The notes under the pieces were generated by a model that saw nothing but the letters and a program-made list of their open reading frames with translations, was not told where the DNA came from and made no database searches. Of a stretch of DNA of 64,000 nucleotides, positions 37,386 through 47,151 are shown piece after piece (within the stretch, counting starts at the first letter, position 1; every line of letters begins with the position of its first letter). Position numbers and translations under genes: made by a program. Where the stretch lies: positions 1-64,000 of the forward strand of contig CANNFD010000006.1 in assembly GCA_947503885.1 (NCBI GenBank). The letters are read 5' to 3'. The stretch is from an uncultured Olleya sp. Lineage in GTDB: Bacteria; Bacteroidota; Bacteroidia; Flavobacteriales; Flavobacteriaceae.

Positions 37386-38462
37386 TTAATTTTTTACTAA
37401 TGAATCTACAAAAAGTTTTTGTTGACTCATCCACTCGTCATACTCTTCTTGTGTTTCTACTATAATTTTCATTTGCATGTTATAGTGAGAAGTACCACAA
37501 ATTTTATTACATAATAGTAAATAATCAAACTCATAAGGCTCTAAACCATCTTTGCCTTCAGCAATTAGAGCTTTACTTTTCTCTGTTCTGATTTTATTAA
37601 TATTTGCTACTTTTTCTTTCATCTCTGGTGTCTCACGCATTTCAGCAGTAGTTACAGTTGGAGTAAATCCAAATTGTGTAATCATACCTGGCACACAGTT
37701 CATTTGTGCTCTAAAGTGAGGCATATAAGCAGAGTGTAAAACGTCTTGAGAACGCATCTTGATAACTACCGGCTGACCAACTACCAGGTGTAACTCTTGA
37801 ACAATAACATCATCTTGTGCATTAGGATCAGACTCGTCAACACCTAATTCATTTGCTCTATTAATATCAATTAATCTAACGTTAGCTTTTCCTAAAGCAT
37901 TATCTGGTCCAGAATATCTAGCTTTCCAATTAAATTGTTGTGCATACAGCTCGATAACCATAGGATCTGCATCTTCGTCAATATTCATTATACTTGTCCA
38001 AGTAAATAAACCTTGAATAATTAAACCCGCTAAAACAATTACAGGTATTATAGTCCAAATAGCCTCTAATTTGTTGTTATCTGCATAGAATAAGGCTTTT
38101 TTACCCTTTTCACCTTTATATTTATACGCAAAATAATGTAATAAAAACTGAGTGATTGTTTGTACAAAAAAGATAACAATCATTGAAATGATCATTAAAT
38201 TATCTATTCCTGGTCCATGCTCTGAAGCAGAATTAGACATTAATGGTAAATCACCCCATTTAACAAAACATACTATTGTTATAACGTAAATGAAGATTAA
38301 AAAACCTATCATTAAGTAACCATTAATACGGTTGTCGTTATCGTTTGCTACTTGATTATTTTCTGTTGCTCTTCCAGCTTGAGTTAAATCAAAGATTTTA
38401 ACCATTTGCCAAATTGCAACAAAAATAAATACTAAAACTAAAATTGATAAGAAAGTCGTCAT
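37386..38462 (-). CDS. ctaC: Cytochrome c oxidase subunit II
   Basis: The 358-residue protein carries CuA, which accepts electrons from cytochrome c or from the act complex. The CuA ligands are in CNKICGTSHYNM and the upstream His of VLHSAYMPHFRAQMN. The cupredoxin domain has an extra segment between GFTPTVT and the CuA loop with a charged helix (TPEMKEKVANINKIRTEKSK). The N-terminus has four hydrophobic helices (about 4-21, 47-68, 86-110, 134-155) instead of two, which fits Bacteroidota forms associated with alternative complex III. It lies between actF and ctaD. Confidence 0.96.
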   Translation of the reverse strand: MTTFLSILVLVFIFVAIWQMVKIFDLTQAGRATENNQVANDNDNRINGYLMIGFLIFIYVITIVCFVKWGDLPLMSNSASEHGPGIDNLMIISMIVIFFVQTITQFLLHYFAYKYKGEKGKKALFYADNNKLEAIWTIIPVIVLAGLIIQGLFTWTSIMNIDEDADPMVIELYAQQFNWKARYSGPDNALGKANVRLIDINRANELGVDESDPNAQDDVIVQELHLVVGQPVVIKMRSQDVLHSAYMPHFRAQMNCVPGMITQFGFTPTVTTAEMRETPEMKEKVANINKIRTEKSKALIAEGKDGLEPYEFDYLLLCNKICGTSHYNMQMKIIVETQEEYDEWMSQQKLFVDSLVKN

Positions 38463-38487
38463 TGTTATCGTTCTTCTTTATATTTTA

Positions 38488-39837
38488 TTAATAATGGAAA
38501 TGTTCACTTTCTTTAATGAAAGGGTTTCCTTTAGCTGTAAGTGGTTGTTTAGATATAGAATAAAACACAATTAGCATAAATAATCCTGCAAAAAATAATA
38601 TTGATCCTATTTCAGGCATACCAATAAACCATCTATCTCCTACTGTAGCTGGCATAATCATATTGAAAACATCAATATAATGACCTGCCAAAATAACAAT
38701 ACCTGTTAATACTACAAACCAAGGAATACGTTTATAATCACTATTCATTAATAATAATAATGGGAATAAGAAATTTAAAGCAATCATACCAAAAAATGGT
38801 AGGTTGTAGTCTTCAATTCTTGTAACAAAATAAGTTACTTCCTCTGGAATATTTGAATACCAAATTAACATAAACTGAGAGAACCATAAGTAAGTCCAGA
38901 AAATACTAAATCCGAACATAAATTTAGCTAAATCATGAATATGACTATCGTTTACTTTTTCTAATAATCCTTTAGATTTTAAATATATCGTAATTAAAGC
39001 AATAACAGTAATTGCACAAACCATCATACCTGCAAAAACATACCATCCAAATAATGTAGAGAACCAGTGTGGGTCTACACTCATTATCCAATCCCAAGAC
39101 ATGATTGACTCAGTATAAATAAAGAATACTAAAAAGGCAGCAGCTATACGGAATGATTTTTTAAAATTACTTCTATCTCCTTCTGGAGCTTCATCTTGTG
39201 CTAAAGAAAATTTTCTTGCATAAAATCTATATAAAGACCATCCTCCTATAAATACTAAAGCTCTAATTACAAATCCCGTAGTATTTAACCAAGCGGATTT
39301 ACCAGCTACTAGTTTATCAAACTTATCACTTTCTGGATTGACCATGTCAGGATTCATCCAAACAAAAATATGGTCTCCAGCAAATACAGCAACAGCTACA
39401 ACAATTAATGCTCCAGGTAAAACATAATATGTAATACCTTCCATTACTCTAAATAATAAAGGTGACCAACCTGCTTGAGCAGCAAATTGTATAGCATAAA
39501 ATGCTAAAACCCCTAATGCAATCATCATAAAGAAAAGTGCAGCTACGTATAGTGCTGAATAAGGTCTATTATGTATTTGGTGCATTACATGCTCTGCATG
39601 CTCATCACCATGATTATCTACTGCTTCAGCATGAGATGCATCAGTATCATTATGGTGAGTGTTTTCCGCAGCGTGACTTACATCATGGTTTCCATGACTT
39701 GCCTCTTCAGCTAACATCGTTTTAACGTTATCTATTGTAACATGATGCGATGAATAATAACTGGTTCCCCATAATCCTGCTCCAACTATAATTAGGATTA
39801 TTGAAACTATTTTTAGTCTATTTGAAAGTGTGTACAT
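38488..39837 (-). CDS. actF: Alternative complex III subunit ActF (quinol:cytochrome c oxidoreductase, quinone-binding subunit)
   Basis: This 449-residue integral membrane protein of about ten helices is a NrfD/ActC-related subunit of alternative complex III. Visible features are SIMSWDWIMSVDPHWFSTLFGWYVFAG and FWTYLWFSQFMLIWYSNIPEE, both diagnostic of ActF. Between the first and second helices lies a His/Asp/Glu-rich loop (residues ~27-88, with about fifteen histidines) that may bind metal. The order actA-B-C-D-E-F-ctaC-ctaD is the standard one for Bacteroidota. Confidence 0.94.
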   Translation of the reverse strand: MYTLSNRLKIVSIILIIVGAGLWGTSYYSSHHVTIDNVKTMLAEEASHGNHDVSHAAENTHHNDTDASHAEAVDNHGDEHAEHVMHQIHNRPYSALYVAALFFMMIALGVLAFYAIQFAAQAGWSPLLFRVMEGITYYVLPGALIVVAVAVFAGDHIFVWMNPDMVNPESDKFDKLVAGKSAWLNTTGFVIRALVFIGGWSLYRFYARKFSLAQDEAPEGDRSNFKKSFRIAAAFLVFFIYTESIMSWDWIMSVDPHWFSTLFGWYVFAGMMVCAITVIALITIYLKSKGLLEKVNDSHIHDLAKFMFGFSIFWTYLWFSQFMLIWYSNIPEEVTYFVTRIEDYNLPFFGMIALNFLFPLLLLMNSDYKRIPWFVVLTGIVILAGHYIDVFNMIMPATVGDRWFIGMPEIGSILFFAGLFMLIVFYSISKQPLTAKGNPFIKESEHFHY

Positions 39838-39862
39838 ATCTATATATAAACTTTATCTGATC

Positions 39863-40420
39863 TTATTTTTCTAGGTCTGCCTTTAATTTCTCAACATAAG
39901 AAACAACTTGCCAGCGTTCTTCTTCACTTAAAAAGTTAGCGTAAGAACCCATTGAGTTTTTACCGTAATAAATTACGTGATAAATACTACCTGTAGTAAT
40001 TGCTCTTCCTATATCTGCATAACTAGGTACCCCAAGAATTTTTTCTCTTTTTACTAAGTTACCTTTTCCATCTCCTTTATTACCATGACAAATACCACAA
40101 TAAATAGTATATAATTCTTTACCTCTCTTCTCATCTATTTGAGATGGGTCAAGTGGAGATTTTAATTCAGCTTTAGCTAAGTTAAAACCGTCCAAATCGT
40201 TTGTATATTCAAAAGGTGTATAACCTCTAGGAATTGTCCCTTCAACTGGTAATTGTGCTTGAAAACCACTTGCAAAAGCATCAGACTCTTGATAGGTGTC
40301 ATAAGCTACAGACTCATACATATCAGGCATAAATTGGTAATTAGGTCGTGAACTGTTATTACAAGAAGTAAACGATATTACAATTATGGCTAATATTGAT
40401 ATTTTAATTAAATGCTTCAT
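39863..40420 (-). CDS. actE: Alternative complex III subunit ActE, monoheme cytochrome c lipoprotein
   Basis: The 185-residue periplasmic protein is anchored by a lipid at Cys20 (VISFTSC). A single heme c site is CGICH (108-112), in the setting RGKELYTIYCGICHGNKGDG; the distal Met is probably in NSMGSYANFLSEEERW. As ActE it would pass electrons from the complex to the oxidase CuA. It lies 10 bp after the actD gene and 26 bp before actF. Confidence 0.95.
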   Translation of the reverse strand: MKHLIKISILAIIVISFTSCNNSSRPNYQFMPDMYESVAYDTYQESDAFASGFQAQLPVEGTIPRGYTPFEYTNDLDGFNLAKAELKSPLDPSQIDEKRGKELYTIYCGICHGNKGDGKGNLVKREKILGVPSYADIGRAITTGSIYHVIYYGKNSMGSYANFLSEEERWQVVSYVEKLKADLEK

Positions 40421-40429
40421 TATATCTAA

Positions 40430-40960
40430 TTAATTTGCTTTATCTACTACGTTAATTTCTACTGCACCAGTTTCTGACAACAAGCTTTGTAATTCTGCTT
40501 CATTACCATTAATTGGTAACTCCATTAAAAAATGATCGTCAGTTGTTCTTGGGTCAGGGTTTTCTGCATTTTTAAAAGGCCACATTTTACTTCTTAAAAA
40601 GAAAGTGATAACCATTAAATGGGCAGCAAAAAACACTGTAAGTTCAAACATAATAGGAACAAAAGCAGGCATGTTTTCTAAATAACTAAAACTTGGTTTT
40701 CCTCCAATATCTTGAGGCCAATCTTCAATCATAATAAAATTCATCATTAAAATTGAAACTGCTAACCCAACACAACCGTACAAAAACGCACAGATTGCTA
40801 ATCTAGTTGGAGCTAATCCCATTGCCTTATCTAATCCGTGAACTGGAAAAGGCGTATATATTTCTTCGATTTGATGTTTAGCAGCCTTAACTTTCTTGAC
40901 TGCATTCATTAACACATCGTCATCGTTATAAATAGCGTGAATTACTTTTGAAGCTTCCAT
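40430..40960 (-). CDS. actD: Alternative complex III subunit ActD (DUF3341)
   Basis: The 176-residue membrane subunit has two helices (about 56-76 and 102-124). It has the DUF3341 pattern EEIYTPFPVHGLDKAMGL and, after the second helix, RTTDDHFLMELPINGNEAEL. It binds to the ActC/ActF membrane part; no cofactor is known. It starts 3 bp after actC. Confidence 0.95.
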   Translation of the reverse strand: MEASKVIHAIYNDDDVLMNAVKKVKAAKHQIEEIYTPFPVHGLDKAMGLAPTRLAICAFLYGCVGLAVSILMMNFIMIEDWPQDIGGKPSFSYLENMPAFVPIMFELTVFFAAHLMVITFFLRSKMWPFKNAENPDPRTTDDHFLMELPINGNEAELQSLLSETGAVEINVVDKAN

Positions 40961-40963
40961 ATG

Positions 40964-42421
40964 CTACTTTAAATTTTTTGGTTCTTTATTAATTACTTCT
41001 GAAGTTCTAGAATCTGATCCAGTACCAACTAAACTATCTCCTCTTTCTCTAATATTTTTATATCGTTGCCCAGAAGATTTTAAAATTGTTTTAACTTCTG
41101 CTTGAGCTATTACAGGGAATGTTCTAGAATATAGTAAGAATAATACAAAGAAGAAACCTATTGTTCCAATAAAAATTCCGATATCAACAAATGTTGGAGA
41201 GAACATTGTCCAAGAAGATGGTAAGTAATCTCTATGTAAAGACGTTACAATAATTACAAATCTTTCAAACCACATTCCAATATTTACAACTATCGAAATT
41301 ACAAATGAAAACATAATACTTGTACGTAATTTTTTAAACCACATGAATTGAGGAGAGAAAACATTACAACTCATCATCATCCAATATGCCCATGCATAAG
41401 GTCCAGTTGCTCTGTTTAAGAAAGCATACTGCTCATACTCTACACCTGAATACCATGCTACAAATAGCTCTGTTATATAAGCCACACCCACAATAGATCC
41501 TGTAAGCATGATAACAATATTCATTAATTCGATATGTTGTACAGTAATATAATCTTCTAAATTACACACTTTTCTCATTATAATAAGAAGTGTGTTTACC
41601 ATTGCAAAACCAGAGAAAATAGCTCCTGCTACGAAATAAGGAGGGAAAATTGTCGTGTGCCATCCTGGTATAACTGATGTAGCAAAGTCAAAAGATACAA
41701 TCGTGTGTACAGAAAGTACTAATGGCGTAGCTAATCCTGCAAGTACTAATGATACTTCTTCAAAACGTTGCCAATCTTTTGCTCTACCAGTCCAACCAAA
41801 GCTTAATAAGCTATAGATTTTCTTTTGAAATGGTTTAACTGCTCTATCACGTAGCATTGCAAAATCAGGTAATAAACCTGTCCACCAGAATACTAATGAT
41901 ACAGATAAGTAAGTTGAAATTGCAAATACATCCCAAAGTAGAGGTGAATTAAAGTTTACCCATAACGAACCAAATTGGTTTGGAATTGGTAATACCCAAT
42001 ATGCTAACCATGGACGACCCATGTGAATAATCGGGAATAAACCAGCTTGAACTACCGAGAAAATCGTCATAGCTTCTGCAGAACGGTTAATTGCCATTCT
42101 CCATTTTTGACGGAATAATAAAAGTACTGCAGAAATTAATGTTCCTGCGTGACCAATACCAACCCACCAAACGAAGTTAGTAATATCCCAAGCCCAGTTT
42201 ACTGTTCTGTTTAGACCCCAAGTTCCAATTCCGGTTGAAACTGTATATATTATACAACCTATCCCCCAAAGAAAAGCTACAAGAGCGATAGAAAAAACAA
42301 TCCACCATTGTTTGTTAGCTTTACCCTCTACAGGAGCTGCGATATCTACAGTTACATCGTGATACGATTTCTCGCCTGTAACTAAAGGTCTTCTAATAGG
42401 TGCTTCGTAATGAGACGCCAT
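40964..42421 (-). CDS. actC: Alternative complex III subunit ActC (NrfD/PsrC-type)
   Basis: The 485-residue inner-membrane protein has about ten helices and belongs to the NrfD/PsrC polysulfide reductase family. ActC holds the quinol-oxidising site of the complex. Recognisable segments are WWVGIGHAGTLISAVLLLF, HMGRPWLAYWVLPIPNQ and HTIVSFDFATSVIPGWHTTI. It lies between the ActB iron-sulfur subunit and ActD. Confidence 0.96.
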   Translation of the reverse strand: MASHYEAPIRRPLVTGEKSYHDVTVDIAAPVEGKANKQWWIVFSIALVAFLWGIGCIIYTVSTGIGTWGLNRTVNWAWDITNFVWWVGIGHAGTLISAVLLLFRQKWRMAINRSAEAMTIFSVVQAGLFPIIHMGRPWLAYWVLPIPNQFGSLWVNFNSPLLWDVFAISTYLSVSLVFWWTGLLPDFAMLRDRAVKPFQKKIYSLLSFGWTGRAKDWQRFEEVSLVLAGLATPLVLSVHTIVSFDFATSVIPGWHTTIFPPYFVAGAIFSGFAMVNTLLIIMRKVCNLEDYITVQHIELMNIVIMLTGSIVGVAYITELFVAWYSGVEYEQYAFLNRATGPYAWAYWMMMSCNVFSPQFMWFKKLRTSIMFSFVISIVVNIGMWFERFVIIVTSLHRDYLPSSWTMFSPTFVDIGIFIGTIGFFFVLFLLYSRTFPVIAQAEVKTILKSSGQRYKNIRERGDSLVGTGSDSRTSEVINKEPKNLK

Positions 42422-42453
42422 AATCCTTTATAATTGTTTATTAATTAATCTTT

Positions 42454-45400
42454 TTATGCTTCTGATGTATTTCTCACTTTAGTATGGTACTGAACATTTG
42501 GTTTAGTCCCTACATATTCTAATAAGTGATACATACGATCGTCTTCTAATAGTTTTGCAACTTTACTTTCTTTGTCATTAATGTCACCAAATACCATTGC
42601 ACCGTTGCTACATGCTGCAGAACAAGCTGTTTGGAATTCGCCATCTTTAATAACACGTCCATCACGCTTAGCGTCAAGAATTGTTTTTTGTGTTTTTTGA
42701 ATACACATAGAACATTTTTCCATTACACCACGAGAACGTACAGTTACGTCTGGGTTAATTACCATACGACCTAAATCATTATTCATGTGGTAATCAAACT
42801 CATCATTTCCGTTGTATCGGAACCAGTTAAAACGTCTTACTTTGTAAGGACAGTTGTTAGCACAGTATCTAGTACCAACACATCTGTTATACGCCATGTG
42901 ATTTTGACCTTGACGTCCATGTGCTGTTGCAGCAACTGGACATACAGTCTCACAAGGTGCGTGATTACAATGTTGACACATTACTGGTTGGAATGCTACT
43001 TGTGGATTATCTGCAGGGTCTTCTAACTCTCCAAATCCTCCTAAAGAACCATTATCTCCAAATAAACCTGAGAATCCTTCTTTTTTAGAATCATCTTCAG
43101 CAAAAGTTTCTTCAGATGAATAATATCTATCAATACGTAACCAGTGCATATCACGACTACGTCTTATTTCTTCTTTACCAACTACAGGTACGTTGTTTTC
43201 TGCATGACAAGCGATAACACAAGCACCACAACCGGTACATGCATTTAAATCTATAGATAAGTTAAAGTGATGTCCAATTGAACGATCAAACTCATCCCAT
43301 AAATCTACTTCTGGAGAAGTTACTGGAGTTTCAACATGGTTTAAAGATACCATTGGTATTCTATTCCACCCATTCTTACGATCTTGACTATCATAAGTAT
43401 TGAATATCTCTAGCGTAGTTTCCTTTATAATATCTCCACGACCCATTAAGGTGTTTTGCAACTGTACACATGCAAATTCATGCATTCCGCCCGCTGGTTC
43501 AATCGAGATATTTTGAGTTGTATTAAAGTCTTTATATAATGTAAAGGCATTAACACCAGTTTTCATTTCGTCTTTAAGACCTGATGTTCTACCATAACCA
43601 AATGCTAAACCGACAGAGCCTTTAGCTTGACCAGGTTGAATAATTACTGGAACATTTTTTAAAGTTGTTTCGCCTAATTTTAAGGTTACATAACTTCCAT
43701 TTAATGCACCGGTAGAATCATTTTCGTTAACAATATTCCAAGCAGTTGCATCCGCTTTAGATACTGTTAAGTAGTTATCCCAAGAAGTTCTTGATATTGG
43801 ATCAGGAAACTCCTGTAACCAAGGGTTATTAGCCTGTTGACCATCACCCATTCCTACTTTAGAGTATAAAGTTAATTCTAAACCTTTTGATGTCGCAGAT
43901 GCTGCTAATGTTCTTGCAGCGTTGCTTGCTGGAGCTTCAACCTGTTCAACTTCTTCAGAAGTTACATTTACTGAGGCTGTATTATTTACAAACACACCAT
44001 CATGTAAGGCTTGGTTAAATGAACCTCCGTTAAGGATTGACTGTTTCCAAGTGGATTTGATATAATCATTTAATGACACATCATTTTCATTCCACTTTAA
44101 TAAAACTTCTTGAAATTGTCTTGTGTCAAATAAAGGTCTAATTGTAGGTTGCATTAAAGCAAAGTGACCTTTCTTTAATTCAACATCTCCCCAAGATTCT
44201 AAGTAATGAGGTGCTGCTGCGATATATTGTACAACAGATGCTGTTTCATCTTCTTTTGAAGTAAATGCAACAGACAAAGTTGTGTTTTTTAAACCTTCTG
44301 CAAAATCACTTGCATTAGGTAATGTATACATTGGGTTAACGCCACTCATAATAACAGCTCCAACTTTACCTGCTTTCATATCAGCAATTAAAGTTTGTAC
44401 TGCTTTATTATTTCCTTGACGAGTTTTAATAGGTGTTTTAGGATCAAAAGCCTTACTACCTAATTTAGTGTTTATTTCTAAAACAACAGTTTGTGCATTG
44501 ACATCTTGAATACCTGTTACTAAAACACCATTACTTCCTGCCTTAATTAATTCTGAAGCTGTTTTTTGAACAGCGTCTTTAATTTTAGCTGGTAAATCAT
44601 TAGCATTTACAGAACCTCCTACAATTAAACTATGTAGTTGAGCTAAAGCTAATTTTTGTTGTGTTGGAGTTAATGGTACACGCTTATCTGCATTTGCACC
44701 TGCAAGAGACATATTAGATTCAAATTGAATATGACGAGACATTTTTCCATTTGTAGGTATACGTCCATTTGAATATCCAGAATCAAATCCTCCACCTTGC
44801 CAATCTCCTAAGAAATCTGCTCCGACAGAGACAATTGTCATTGCTTTAGAAAAATCATAGTTTGCTAATCCGCGCTCACCATACATTGCTTGATAAGCAT
44901 CTAAAGCAGCAGACTCTGAAATTGCATCATAAACCACATGGTTTACATTACCATATTTTTCAGTAAACTCAGACACTAATTTTGAAGTCGATGGACTTGC
45001 ATAAGTTTGAGTTAACAATACGATTTGCTTACCAGAATCTTTTAAACTATTTAAAGCTTGAGTCGTTTCAGAATCAAAATCAGACCAAGAAATAGCATTT
45101 CCGCCTTTCATAGGTCCTTGAACTCTTAAACTATCATATAAATCTAAAACTGAAGCATTAACTCTAGCATTTGCACTACCGTTAGTAGCAGCTAGTGTGT
45201 TGTTTTCAATTTTAATTGGACGACCTTCTCGAGTCTTAACTAAAACACTTGCGAAATCGAATCCGTTTGCAATAGTAGTTGCATAATAATTAGCAACTCC
45301 AGGAACAATTCTATCTGGCTGAACTACATACGGGATTGACTTAACTACCGGCCCTTCACAGGCTGCTAATGAAGCAGCAGCTGTACTAAAACCAACATAC

Positions 45401-45567
45401 TTTAAGAAATCACGACGGGTTGTTGAAGAAGCCTCTAACGTATCCTTATCACCTAAGAACTCATCAGTAGGAATTTCTTGAACAAATTCGTTTTGTTTTA
45501 GCGTCTCAACAATAGAGCTATCTTTTAGCTCCTCAACACTTTTCCAGTATTTCTTGTTTGATGACAT
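42454..45567 (-). CDS. actB: Alternative complex III subunit ActB (Tat-variant molybdopterin-like and iron-sulfur subunit)
   Basis: The 1037-residue protein fuses a molybdopterin-oxidoreductase-like domain, which has lost its cofactor in this family, to a ferredoxin domain. A Tat-like signal with the twin arginine at 51-52 (TTRRDFLKYVGF) lies after an unusual 50-residue cytoplasmic leader. The C-terminal third has the cluster motifs CTGCGACVIACHAENN, CQHCNHAPCETVCP, CVGTRYCANNCPYKVRRF, and CSMCIQKTQ with a distal CSAAC, enough for three or four clusters. It passes electrons from the quinol site to the hemes of ActA. It lies 69 bp after actA. Confidence 0.96.
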   Translation of the reverse strand: MSSNKKYWKSVEELKDSSIVETLKQNEFVQEIPTDEFLGDKDTLEASSTTRRDFLKYVGFSTAAASLAACEGPVVKSIPYVVQPDRIVPGVANYYATTIANGFDFASVLVKTREGRPIKIENNTLAATNGSANARVNASVLDLYDSLRVQGPMKGGNAISWSDFDSETTQALNSLKDSGKQIVLLTQTYASPSTSKLVSEFTEKYGNVNHVVYDAISESAALDAYQAMYGERGLANYDFSKAMTIVSVGADFLGDWQGGGFDSGYSNGRIPTNGKMSRHIQFESNMSLAGANADKRVPLTPTQQKLALAQLHSLIVGGSVNANDLPAKIKDAVQKTASELIKAGSNGVLVTGIQDVNAQTVVLEINTKLGSKAFDPKTPIKTRQGNNKAVQTLIADMKAGKVGAVIMSGVNPMYTLPNASDFAEGLKNTTLSVAFTSKEDETASVVQYIAAAPHYLESWGDVELKKGHFALMQPTIRPLFDTRQFQEVLLKWNENDVSLNDYIKSTWKQSILNGGSFNQALHDGVFVNNTASVNVTSEEVEQVEAPASNAARTLAASATSKGLELTLYSKVGMGDGQQANNPWLQEFPDPISRTSWDNYLTVSKADATAWNIVNENDSTGALNGSYVTLKLGETTLKNVPVIIQPGQAKGSVGLAFGYGRTSGLKDEMKTGVNAFTLYKDFNTTQNISIEPAGGMHEFACVQLQNTLMGRGDIIKETTLEIFNTYDSQDRKNGWNRIPMVSLNHVETPVTSPEVDLWDEFDRSIGHHFNLSIDLNACTGCGACVIACHAENNVPVVGKEEIRRSRDMHWLRIDRYYSSEETFAEDDSKKEGFSGLFGDNGSLGGFGELEDPADNPQVAFQPVMCQHCNHAPCETVCPVAATAHGRQGQNHMAYNRCVGTRYCANNCPYKVRRFNWFRYNGNDEFDYHMNNDLGRMVINPDVTVRSRGVMEKCSMCIQKTQKTILDAKRDGRVIKDGEFQTACSAACSNGAMVFGDINDKESKVAKLLEDDRMYHLLEYVGTKPNVQYHTKVRNTSEA

Positions 45568-45636
45568 ATTATATAATTGAATTTATTTCTTTATTAAATA
45601 TTTTAAAGCTTTCTATAATTTATAGAAGAACACTTT

Positions 45637-46938
45637 TTAGTAATGACACTTACCACATTCTAAACCTCCCATTTGAGCAGCAGTAAAGTTTTCTTTACCA
45701 TATTTTTTATATAGTTGCTCATGGATTTTAGTATAGTAAGCATTGTCCTTAACTTTTACATCTGTCTCTCTGTGACAGTTAATACACCACCCCATTGTTA
45801 ATGGTGAATGTTGAGAAACAATTTCCATATCTTCAACTGGACCATGACAAGTTTGGCATTCTACTCCTCCAACAATAACGTGTTGCGAGTGATTAAAATA
45901 AGCAAAATCTGGTAATTTATGTATCTGTATCCATTTAACTGGAGATGTTTTACCTGTATATTTTTGCTCAGCATCATCCCAACCTACAGCATCGTAAAGT
46001 TTTTTGATTTCTAAGTTATAATCTACACCGTACTCAGCTAAACCTTCAGCTTGAGTTTCAGGAGCTACTTCATAAATAGACTTATGACAGTTCATACAAA
46101 CATTTAAAGAAGGTATTCCTGCATTTTTACTAACTCTAGATGAAGAGTGACAAAACTTACAATCGATACCATTATCACCTGCATGAATTCTGTGAGAATA
46201 ATGTATTGGTTGAACTGGTTCGTATCCTTGATTTATACCAACCTGCATAAAGTAGCCATAAACAAAATACCCACTAGCTAGCATTAAACCAATTACAGTA
46301 ACAAATACTAAAAATTGATTTTGAATAAATGCTTTCCAAATTGGCGTTCTTTTAGGAGACTCTGCTAAAACAACTCCTTTTGCCTCAGCAAAATTAGTAA
46401 GCGTTTTATTTACTAAAAACAAAGCACCTGCTAACAAAGCAAACAACAAGCCTAAAGCGCCTAAAATTATTTTGTTTGATATACCTCCTTCTGACGATGT
46501 TGACGAAGTCGCAACCGTACCTGGTGCAACCGGAGGAGCAGCAGTTGGCTCAGAGTTTGTATAAGCTAAGATGTTGTCAATATCCTCATTAGTCAATGTT
46601 GGAAAAGAGGTCATGGCAGCACCATTGTACTCGTTATAAATCTTATTTGCGTAAGCATCTCCAGATTTAACTAGCCCAATACTGTTTTTAATCCATTGGT
46701 ACAACCACTCTCTATCTAAACCTTCTGCGTCAGCAAGTCGCGATTCTACTTTACGTAAAGCCGGACCTGTCATCTTCTTGTCTAACTTATGACAAGCTAT
46801 ACAATTGGCATTAAACAATGATTTACCTACAACTGGATCGCCTTCTTGAGCGAATAGTGAGGTTGAGAACGTTAGTAAAAAAATTAAGCTTAAACGAAGA
46901 TAGTTACTACTTAACTTACGGTGAATCACCTGTTTCAT
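45637..46938 (-). CDS. actA: Alternative complex III subunit ActA, multiheme cytochrome c
   Basis: The 433-residue periplasmic protein is anchored by a signal and an internal helix. The N-terminal monoheme cytochrome c domain has CIACH (46-50). A membrane helix (about 157-175) and a further one (~200-220) follow. The C-terminal half has five CxxCH sites: CKFCH, CMNCH, CQTCH, CINCH and CGKCH. The five-heme half is ActA proper; the extra N-terminal cytochrome domain is a fusion seen in Bacteroidota. It is the first gene of the act-cta operon and has a clear promoter. Confidence 0.95.
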   Translation of the reverse strand: MKQVIHRKLSSNYLRLSLIFLLTFSTSLFAQEGDPVVGKSLFNANCIACHKLDKKMTGPALRKVESRLADAEGLDREWLYQWIKNSIGLVKSGDAYANKIYNEYNGAAMTSFPTLTNEDIDNILAYTNSEPTAAPPVAPGTVATSSTSSEGGISNKIILGALGLLFALLAGALFLVNKTLTNFAEAKGVVLAESPKRTPIWKAFIQNQFLVFVTVIGLMLASGYFVYGYFMQVGINQGYEPVQPIHYSHRIHAGDNGIDCKFCHSSSRVSKNAGIPSLNVCMNCHKSIYEVAPETQAEGLAEYGVDYNLEIKKLYDAVGWDDAEQKYTGKTSPVKWIQIHKLPDFAYFNHSQHVIVGGVECQTCHGPVEDMEIVSQHSPLTMGWCINCHRETDVKVKDNAYYTKIHEQLYKKYGKENFTAAQMGGLECGKCHY

Positions 46939-47019
46939 ATTATATATTGAATTTACTTCTAAACTTTGGTATGGTTTTTTCTTAACTAGGATATTAAATA
47001 TAGTTTAGAAAACGTTACG

Positions 47020-47049
47020 CAAAAGTAATACTTAAAGTCGATTTTCAAA
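47020..47049 (-). promoter_or_regulatory. Promoter of the act-cta operon
   Basis: On the minus strand TTTG (47049-47046), 18 bases and TACTTTTG (47027-47020) match the Bacteroidota -33/-7 pattern. The actA start codon is 82 bases downstream of the -7 box, leaving a leader of about 75 bases. Confidence 0.8.
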
Positions 47050-47125
47050 ATCTTAAAGAAGTCTTAATTGCTAATTTAGATAAATTCTAAATAATAAAAC
47101 AAGTCACTTTTAAGTTTAATACTTT

Positions 47126-47133
47126 TACATTTG
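47126..47133 (+). promoter_or_regulatory. Candidate -7 box for the SPOR protein gene
   Basis: TACATTTG matches TAnnTTTG and lies 18 bases before the start codon. The upstream region has no clear -33 TTTG. Confidence 0.5.
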
Positions 47134-47151
47134 CATTAAATAAAAATTAAA

